From Acetobacteraceae bacterium (GTDB lineage Bacteria; Pseudomonadota; Alphaproteobacteria; Acetobacterales; Acetobacteraceae): a stretch of 10,899 nt of DNA. Every line of letters starts with the position of its first letter. The first letter of the stretch is position 1. Both the position numbers and the translations under genes were made by a program. The stretch covers positions 1 through 10,899 of the forward strand of contig DAHWNE010000102.1 in NCBI GenBank assembly GCA_027340195.1. The letters are read 5' to 3'. Positions 5,449 to 10,899 of this stretch are shown one piece after another. The notes beneath the pieces are model-generated. The model was not told the origin of the DNA. It worked only from the letters and a program-made list of their open reading frames with translations, and did no database searches.

Positions 5449-7833
5449 ATGCCGCTTGATTCCGACCGTGCCCCTACTCTTGTATCTCCGGCGTTGCCCG
5501 ACGCGCCCGGCGCCCCCGGTATCGCACCGACCTGGACCAGCAGCGCCAAGGACGTGGTGGGTGGCTCGCTCGGTCCGGCGCGGCTCTGGTTCACCCTCGG
5601 CTTCGGGATCATCACCGAGGTCTATTATCCGCGCGTTGATCTGCCGCAGATCCGCGACCTGGGTTTCATCGTCAGCGACGGTGCCGGATTCTGGGTGGAG
5701 GTGAAGCGGCTCGGCGCCTACGAGGTGCGGCTGGTCGCCGAGGGCGTGCCGGCGGTGGATATTCTGCACCACCACCCGCGCTTTCGTCTGCGCCTGCGCG
5801 TCACCCCCGATCCGCTGCGCGACGTGCTGCTGATCGAGGCGACGCTGACCGGCGATCCCGCGCTGCGGTTGTTCGCCCTGCTCGCGCCGCGCCTGGGCGC
5901 GACCGGAGAGGGCAACGTCGCCGCGGTGGCGCGCTATCGCGGCCGGCGCGTGTTGTGGGCCGAGCAGGGGCCGTATGGGCTGGCCCTGGCCGCCGCCGAT
6001 GCCGCTCAGCACGACGCCCTGGGCGCGGCCAGCGCGGGCTATGTGGGGGTCAGCGACGGCTGGCAGGATTTCGCGGCGAACGGCGCGCTCACCTGGCGCT
6101 ACGACCGCGCCGGGCCGGGGAACGTCGCGCTGGTGGCGGCGTTGCCGGCGCAGGCGGTGCTGGCGCTGGGGTTCGCCGCCACCAAGCAGGCCGCCGCCAC
6201 CTTGGCGGTCTCGAGCCTGCTCGAGCCGTTCGCCGCCGTCATGCTGCGCCAGGTGGCGGATTGGCAGAGCTGGTACGCCGCCGCCAACCGACGCAACCCG
6301 GTCCGCTGGGAAGCGCCGGAGCCGCTACGAACGCAGTTCATGGGCTCGGCGATGGTGCTGCGCAGCCATTTGGACAAGACTTATCCGGGCGCGATGGTGG
6401 CCAGCCTCAGCATCCCCTGGGGCGACCGCGGTACCGAGCGCGGCGGCTACCACTTGGTCTGGCCGCGCGACCTGGTGCAATGCGCCACCGCCCTGCTGGC
6501 GCTGGGCGCCGAGGAGGAAGCCCGCAACGCGCTGCGCTATCTGATCGCCACCCAGCGCGAGGACGGGCACTGGGAGCAGAACCAATGGTTGGGCGGGCGC
6601 CCCTATTGGCAGGGCAAACAGCTGGACCAGACCGCCTGTCCGGTGCTGCTGGCCGCGCTCCTGGCCGAGCGCGACGCGCTGGGCGGGACCGAGGTGGCGG
6701 ACATGATCGCCTCGGCGCTGGGTTACCTCCTGCGCACCGGGCCGGTGAGCGAGCAGGACCGGTGGGAGGAAAGCCCCGGCATCACCCCTTACACCCTGGC
6801 CTGCGTGATCGCGGCGCTGGTGGCCAGGGCGCCGTTCCTGGGCCTGCGGCTGCGCTGGCTGGCGCTGCTGACGGCGGATTTCTGGAACGGCGAGATCGAG
6901 CGCTGGCTGGTCGCGCGCGGCGGTACCCTGGCCGCGCGGGCGGGCATTCCCGCTCATTACGTGCATCTGGCGCCGGCGGCGATCATGAGCGACCCGGGCG
7001 CGCTGGCCACCCCGATCCCGCTGCACAACCAGCCCACGCCGCGGGCGATCCCGGCCGCCGAGCTGATATCGATGGATTTTCTGGCGCTGGTCCGGTTCGG
7101 GCTGCGTCGGCCCGACGACCCGTTGGTGGTCGATACCCTGAAACTCGCCGACGCGCTGCTGAAGACCGACACGCCGAGCGGCCCCGCCTGGCACCGCTAC
7201 GTGGGCGACGGCTACGGGGAGACCGAGACGGGTGCTCCCTATACCGGCGCCGGGCGTGGCCGGGCCTGGCCGCTGCTGGCCGGGGAGCGGGGGCAATACG
7301 AGCTCGCCGCCGGGCGCGACCCGTTGCCGCTGCTCGAGGCGATGGCGGCGATGGCTGGCAAGGGCGGCATGATCCCCGAACAGGTGTGGGACGCCGAGCC
7401 GATCCCGCGCCGCTTCCTGTTTCCCGGCCGGCCGACGGGATCGGCCACCCCGCTCGCCTGGGCCCATGCGGAGTTCGTGAAGCTGGTGATCTCCCGCCAC
7501 GCCGGGCGGGCGGTGGATGCGCCGGCGGCGGTGGCGCGACGCTATCGGGCGCAGCGCCGCGCCGCGTTGCGCAGCCTGTGGGCGCCGTGGGCACCGACGG
7601 CGCGAATGACCCAAGGCACTCGGTTGGTGGTGGTGCTTGAGCGGCCGGCGCGGGTACGCTGGACCGCCGGAGGCATCATCACGGGTGAACAGGCCACGCT
7701 GGCAGTGGCGGCCGGGCTGCACGCCGCGATGCTGCCGACCCGATCGGTGGAAGCAGGTGCGACGGTTACGTTTGCCTGGCAGTGGCGCGAGGCCGAGGGG
7801 GGTGGCGAGGCGAGGGTGCTGGTCGGCGGGTAA
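5449..7833 (+). CDS. Glucoamylase (glucan 1,4-alpha-glucosidase), GH15 with glucodextranase-like N domain
   Basis: The 794-residue protein is an inverting exo-acting hydrolase that releases beta-glucose from non-reducing ends of alpha-glucans. Residues about 25-270 form the beta-sandwich N domain of bacterial/archaeal glucoamylase and glucodextranase (WTSSAKD at 29-35, EVYYPRVDLPQIRDLG at 57-72). The (alpha/alpha)6 catalytic domain follows: GGYHLVWPRDL (332-342), QREDGHWEQNQWLGG (369-383), QDRWEESPGITPYTLA (436-451), WHRYVGDGYGE (581-591), GRGRAWPLLAGERGQYELA (602-620) and GMIPEQVWDAE (640-650). By family analogy the general acid is in the WEE motif (Glu440) and the base is Glu644. A beta-rich C-terminal domain spans about 720-794. 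No signal peptide or hydrophobic N-terminus is visible, so it is probably cytoplasmic and acts on stored glycogen or maltodextrins. The start has only a weak AGGGTG site eight bases upstream. It is divergent from malQ and convergent with glgX. A glucodextranase or another alpha-glucosidase specificity is possible. Confidence 0.93.
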   Translation: MPLDSDRAPTLVSPALPDAPGAPGIAPTWTSSAKDVVGGSLGPARLWFTLGFGIITEVYYPRVDLPQIRDLGFIVSDGAGFWVEVKRLGAYEVRLVAEGVPAVDILHHHPRFRLRLRVTPDPLRDVLLIEATLTGDPALRLFALLAPRLGATGEGNVAAVARYRGRRVLWAEQGPYGLALAAADAAQHDALGAASAGYVGVSDGWQDFAANGALTWRYDRAGPGNVALVAALPAQAVLALGFAATKQAAATLAVSSLLEPFAAVMLRQVADWQSWYAAANRRNPVRWEAPEPLRTQFMGSAMVLRSHLDKTYPGAMVASLSIPWGDRGTERGGYHLVWPRDLVQCATALLALGAEEEARNALRYLIATQREDGHWEQNQWLGGRPYWQGKQLDQTACPVLLAALLAERDALGGTEVADMIASALGYLLRTGPVSEQDRWEESPGITPYTLACVIAALVARAPFLGLRLRWLALLTADFWNGEIERWLVARGGTLAARAGIPAHYVHLAPAAIMSDPGALATPIPLHNQPTPRAIPAAELISMDFLALVRFGLRRPDDPLVVDTLKLADALLKTDTPSGPAWHRYVGDGYGETETGAPYTGAGRGRAWPLLAGERGQYELAAGRDPLPLLEAMAAMAGKGGMIPEQVWDAEPIPRRFLFPGRPTGSATPLAWAHAEFVKLVISRHAGRAVDAPAAVARRYRAQRRAALRSLWAPWAPTARMTQGTRLVVVLERPARVRWTAGGIITGEQATLAVAAGLHAAMLPTRSVEAGATVTFAWQWREAEGGGEARVLVGG

Positions 7834-7841
7834 GCGTGGTC

Positions 7842-9902
7842 TCAGCGCGCCGCTTCGGCCTCGCGCGCGGCGACTGCCTCCCCCAGCAACACCACCGACC
7901 GGCCGGCCACCGCCACCCACTCCAGGCAATGCTCCCGCCGCCTCGGCGCCGCGCTGTCCAGCACCACCCGCCAGTCTGCCCCTGGCGCTGGCTCCGGCAG
8001 ACGCACCCGGACCGGGTCCGCGGTCCCATGCACCACCAGCACCGCGCGCTGCGCCGCGGCGTCCGGCTCCGCAGCGGCGAACAGCGCCGCGACCAGGGTG
8101 CGCCGATCCGGGTCCTGCCAATCGCTCACCTGCATCGGCGCGCCTTCCGGCGTCAGCCAGGACACGTCCGGCGGCTGGCCGGGAGCGGCGGGCGCGCCGC
8201 GCAGTGGCGCCTCGCCCTGCGCCAGCCGGCAGCGGGATCGGAGCCGCACCAGACGGGCGGTGAAGCGCAGCAGCGCTCGGTCCATCCCCTCCCAGTCGAA
8301 CCACGACACAGGATTGTCCTGCGCATACGCGTTATTGTTGCCGTTCTGGCTGCGTCCGCATTCGTCGCCCATCCCCAGCAGCGGCGTGCCGCGCGCCAGC
8401 AGCAGGCAGGCCAGCAGCGCGCGCACATCGCCGGCGCGAGCGGCGCGGACCGCCGGATCCTCGCTCGGCCCCTCGGTGCCGTGGTTCCAGGACCAGTTCG
8501 CATCGGTGCCGTCGCGCCCGTCCTCGCCGTTCGCCGCATTGTGCTTGCGTGCGTGGGAGACCAGATCGGCCAGGGTGAAGCCGTCATGCGCGGCGACGAA
8601 ATTCACCGAACGGCTCGGCGGCCGGTGCCGGGGCGCGAACAGATCGGCGGAGCCGGCAAGCCGGGTCGCCAATGCGCCGAGTTGGCCGGGATCGCCGCGC
8701 CAGAACCGGCGCAGCGTGTCGCGGAAGCGATCGTTCCACTCCCCCCAAGCGGTGGGGAACTCGCCCAGCCGGTAACCGTCCGGGCCGAGGTCCCACGGCT
8801 CGGCGATGCGGGCCCGGCCGCGCAGCACCGGGTCCTGGTCGATCGCGGTCAGCAACGGCGCCCCCGGGTCGAACCCGTCCGCGCGCCGCCCCATGACTGT
8901 AGCCAGGTCGAACCGGAATCCGTCGATCCCGCCGCGCAGCACCCAGCTCCGTAGCGCCTCCATCGCCAGCCGCACCCCGGGCGGACGATCGAGCGCGAGG
9001 GTGTTGCGACACCCGGTATCGTCGCGGTAGCGCGACGGATCGGCGGGATCCAGCCGGTAGTAGCTGACGTTGTCGAGCCCGCGCAGCGACAGCACCGGCC
9101 CGTCCGGGTCGTACTCCCCGGTGTGGTTCAGCACGATATCCACCAGCACGGCAATGCCGGCTGCCTGCAACGCCGCCACCGCGGATCGCACCTCGGCAAA
9201 TCCGCCTGGAGCGAGGCGCGGGTCCGGCGCGCAGAACGCAGCCGGGTTGTAGCCCCAGGCATCGGAAAGCCCCAGCGGCGGCAGATGCGGTGCCTCGATC
9301 CGCGGCGTCGGTGGCATCACTTCCACCGCGGTGACGCCGAGCCGCCGCAGGTAGGCCACCGCCGCAGGATGGCCGAGCCCGGCGAAGGTGCCACGCAACG
9401 CGGGCGGGATCGCCGGGTGGCGGCGTGTAAAACCACCCACGTTGATCTCGTAGATCACCTGTCCCTGCCACCGGAAATCCGGCCGCGGCGGCAGCGCCAC
9501 CACCGGCTCGACGATCGCCTTGGGCAGCGCCGTGCCGCTGTCCTCGGCGCTGGTCGGAAACAGCGCCGGATGCAGCCGGAAGGGACGGTCGAAGCGGGTA
9601 GCGAACGGATCGCACAACAGCTTGGACGGATCGAACCGATGTCCGCGCGCGGGATCCCGGGGGCCGATGGCGCGCAGCCCGTAGCGGGTGCCGGGACCGA
9701 GCCCCGCCAGGTAGCCGTGAAACACGTCCCCGCTGCGGCAGGGAAGCGCGATCCGGTCCAGTTCCTCCGCTCCGGCGGCATCGAAGCGGCAGAACAGGAT
9801 CGCCTCGGCATGCGCCGAGAACACCGCCACGTTGAGTCCCTGCCCGTCGGCGGTAACACCGAGCGGCTCCGGCTGCCCGGGCCTCACCCTGGCCGGGATC
9901 AT
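7842..9902 (-). CDS. glgX: Glycogen debranching enzyme, isoamylase-type GH13 with CBM48
   Basis: The enzyme hydrolyses alpha-1,6 linkages of phosphorylase limit dextrin, releasing short maltodextrins. The protein is 686 residues, normal for GlgX. An N-terminal CBM48-like region (about 8-110) includes [20 protein letters not shown] (22-41). The catalytic barrel carries [15 protein letters not shown] (254-268), [12 protein letters not shown] (328-339, nucleophile Asp332), [13 protein letters not shown] (365-377, acid/base Glu368), [17 protein letters not shown] (434-450, Asp440), [13 protein letters not shown] (453-465) and [22 protein letters not shown] near the end of the barrel. I chose the ATG at 9902 because it overlaps the glgB stop as ATGA and opens directly onto homology. 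The frame continues 54 codons upstream inside glgB, but that part is unrelated. No strong Shine-Dalgarno is visible, consistent with coupling to glgB. The stop lies 8 bases from that of the convergent glucoamylase. Confidence 0.96.
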   Translation of the reverse strand: MIPARVRPGQPEPLGVTADGQGLNVAVFSAHAEAILFCRFDAAGAEELDRIALPCRSGDVFHGYLAGLGPGTRYGLRAIGPRDPARGHRFDPSKLLCDPFATRFDRPFRLHPALFPTSAEDSGTALPKAIVEPVVALPPRPDFRWQGQVIYEINVGGFTRRHPAIPPALRGTFAGLGHPAAVAYLRRLGVTAVEVMPPTPRIEAPHLPPLGLSDAWGYNPAAFCAPDPRLAPGGFAEVRSAVAALQAAGIAVLVDIVLNHTGEYDPDGPVLSLRGLDNVSYYRLDPADPSRYRDDTGCRNTLALDRPPGVRLAMEALRSWVLRGGIDGFRFDLATVMGRRADGFDPGAPLLTAIDQDPVLRGRARIAEPWDLGPDGYRLGEFPTAWGEWNDRFRDTLRRFWRGDPGQLGALATRLAGSADLFAPRHRPPSRSVNFVAAHDGFTLADLVSHARKHNAANGEDGRDGTDANWSWNHGTEGPSEDPAVRAARAGDVRALLACLLLARGTPLLGMGDECGRSQNGNNNAYAQDNPVSWFDWEGMDRALLRFTARLVRLRSRCRLAQGEAPLRGAPAAPGQPPDVSWLTPEGAPMQVSDWQDPDRRTLVAALFAAAEPDAAAQRAVLVVHGTADPVRVRLPEPAPGADWRVVLDSAAPRRREHCLEWVAVAGRSVVLLGEAVAAREAEAAR

Positions 9903-10899
9903 GCCGGCTCGTACGCCAGCCAGAGGGTGGCGAGCGGCGGGATCAGCAGCTGTGCCGAGGCCGGGAAATCCCGGTGCGGCGCCGGGGTGGCGAGCACGGC
10001 ACCCTGGTTGCCGAGATTGCCTCCACCAAAGCAGCCGGCATCGGTATTGAGGATCTCCCGCCACCGTCCCGCGTGCGGCAGCCCGATCCGGTAGTCCGCC
10101 CGCGGCACCGGAGTGAAGTTACAGATCACGGCGACCGGCGCGGCATCGGGCGCCAGGCGCAGCCACGCATAGACCGAGGCGGCGCGGTCGTCGGGTTCGA
10201 CCCAGCGGAAGCCCTCGGGCTCGCAATCACGCGCGTGCAGCGCGGGAAAGGCGCGATAGAGCCGGTTGAGCGCCCCGATCAGCGCCTGCACCGCCCGATG
10301 AGCCGGCTCGGCGCAGAGATGCCAGTCCAGGCCGCGGTCGTGGTTCCACTCCGCGCGCTGAGCGAACTCCCCGCCCATGAACAGCAGCTTCTTGCCCGGA
10401 TAGCCCCACATGAATCCGTAATAGGCGCGCAGCGTCGCGAAGCGCTGCCAGTCATCACCGGGGATACGGCCGAGCAACGAGTTTTTGCCATGGACAACCT
10501 CGTCATGCGACAGCGGCAGCACGAAATTTTCAGACCACGCGTAGAGCAGGCCGAAGGTCAGCTGCTCGTGATGCCAGCGCCGATGCACCGGATCCGTGCC
10601 GAGATAGGTCAGCGTGTCGTGCATCCAGCCCATGTTCCACTTGAAGCCGAAGCCGAGACCGCCGCTGTCGGTGGGGCGGGAGACGCCGGCCCAGGCGGTG
10701 GATTCCTCGGCGATGGTCATCGCGGCCGGGTGCAGCGCGTAGATCTGTTCGTTGGCGTGGCGCAGGAACGCCACCGCGTCGCGATTGTCGTTGGAGCCGT
10801 CGGGATTGGGCAGCCATTGCCCCGGGCCGCGCGAATAATCCAGATACAGCATCGAGGCGACGGCATCGACCCGGAGTCCGTCGATATGGAACCGGTCGA
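9899..10899 (-). CDS. glgB: 1,4-alpha-glucan branching enzyme, GH13, N-terminal part outside the window
   Basis: The enzyme cuts alpha-1,4 chains and re-attaches them by alpha-1,6 bonds, forming glycogen branches. Only the C-terminal 332 codons are present; full-length bacterial GlgB is about 730 residues. The frame is open to the right edge and begins within [21 protein letters not shown], so the apparent ATG at 10852 is internal and not a start. Active-site residues are visible: the nucleophile Asp of LRVDAVAS (codon 10867-10865), the acid/base Glu of TIAEES (codon 10708-10706) and the transition-state Asp of [12 protein letters not shown] (codon 10504-10502). Further family signatures are [56 protein letters not shown] and WREILNTDA. 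It ends in [13 protein letters not shown], matching the usual GlgB C-terminus. The stop codon overlaps the glgX start (ATGA), so the two are almost certainly co-translated. Confidence 0.97.
   Translation of the reverse strand, partial: DRFHIDGLRVDAVASMLYLDYSRGPGQWLPNPDGSNDNRDAVAFLRHANEQIYALHPAAMTIAEESTAWAGVSRPTDSGGLGFGFKWNMGWMHDTLTYLGTDPVHRRWHHEQLTFGLLYAWSENFVLPLSHDEVVHGKNSLLGRIPGDDWQRFATLRAYYGFMWGYPGKKLLFMGGEFAQRAEWNHDRGLDWHLCAEPAHRAVQALIGALNRLYRAFPALHARDCEPEGFRWVEPDDRAASVYAWLRLAPDAAPVAVICNFTPVPRADYRIGLPHAGRWREILNTDAGCFGGGNLGNQGAVLATPAPHRDFPASAQLLIPPLATLWLAYEPA

Noticed and set aside
5376..5615. 80-codon N-terminal extension of malQ
   Set aside because: It runs antisense into the glucoamylase N-terminus and lacks homology-like sequence. 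The ATG at 5375 has a good GGAGGAG site and gives the normal MalQ length and active-site numbering.
6325..8304. 659-codon minus-strand open frame opposite the glucoamylase
   Set aside because: The complementary strand encodes an uninterrupted GH15 protein with all catalytic motifs. The antisense product is low-complexity Gly/Arg/Ala sequence.
7782..8954. 390-codon plus-strand open frame opposite glgX
   Set aside because: It is antisense to the well-supported GlgX and has a His/Arg/Gln-rich composition with no domain.
9903..10064. 54-codon N-terminal extension of glgX
   Set aside because: It lies inside glgB in another frame. The ATG at 9902 overlaps the glgB stop and starts directly at the GlgX N-terminus.
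9123..10094. 323-codon plus-strand open frame opposite glgX/glgB
   Set aside because: It is antisense to conserved GlgX and GlgB motifs and has no recognisable domain.
10850..10852. ATG at 10852 as the start of glgB
   Set aside because: The reading frame continues upstream through the conserved [15 protein letters not shown] sequence to the window edge, so this Met is internal.

Overview
This window is a glycogen / alpha-glucan metabolism cluster from a very GC-rich bacterium. GC-rich codon use and the style of the proteins suggest an alphaproteobacterium, perhaps an acetic-acid-bacteria-like member of the Rhodospirillales. That placement is an impression from the sequence, not a database result. 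Nearly every base is coding. There are no RNA genes, insertion sequences, CRISPR arrays or phage genes that I can see.

Layout, left to right. Minus strand: the N-terminal 536 codons of an alpha-glucan phosphorylase (glgP, 1-1609, cut by the left edge), then glycogen synthase (glgA, 1611-3176), then 4-alpha-glucanotransferase (malQ, 3309-5375). These are transcribed in the order malQ, glgA, glgP. Plus strand: a GH15 glucoamylase (5449-7833), divergent from malQ. Minus strand again: the debranching enzyme glgX (7842-9902), convergent with the glucoamylase, and the C-terminal part of the branching enzyme glgB (9899-10899, cut by the right edge). glgB and glgX overlap by four bases (ATGA). glgA and glgP are separated by one base.

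How the genes fit together. GlgA extends alpha-1,4 chains from ADP-glucose and GlgB adds alpha-1,6 branches. GlgP removes outer residues as glucose-1-phosphate, GlgX cuts the stubs left on the limit dextrin, and MalQ recombines the short maltodextrins. The GH15 enzyme adds a hydrolytic route that releases free glucose. ADP-glucose pyrophosphorylase (glgC) is not in the window.

The non-coding DNA amounts to two short gaps, plus 8 bases between convergent stops and 1 base between glgA and glgP. The 132-base malQ-glgA gap holds the most interesting signal: a TTGAC-N4-ATCAA palindrome matching the FNR/FixK/Anr-type binding site. It is placed about where a class II activator would sit relative to a weak -10, and is followed by a strong 5'-UTR hairpin next to the glgA ribosome-binding site. 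The 73-base malQ/glucoamylase gap has a plausible malQ promoter and a small palindrome. I found no undescribed enzymatic system. The novelty, if any, lies in the gene arrangement and the possible oxygen or redox control of glgA-glgP.
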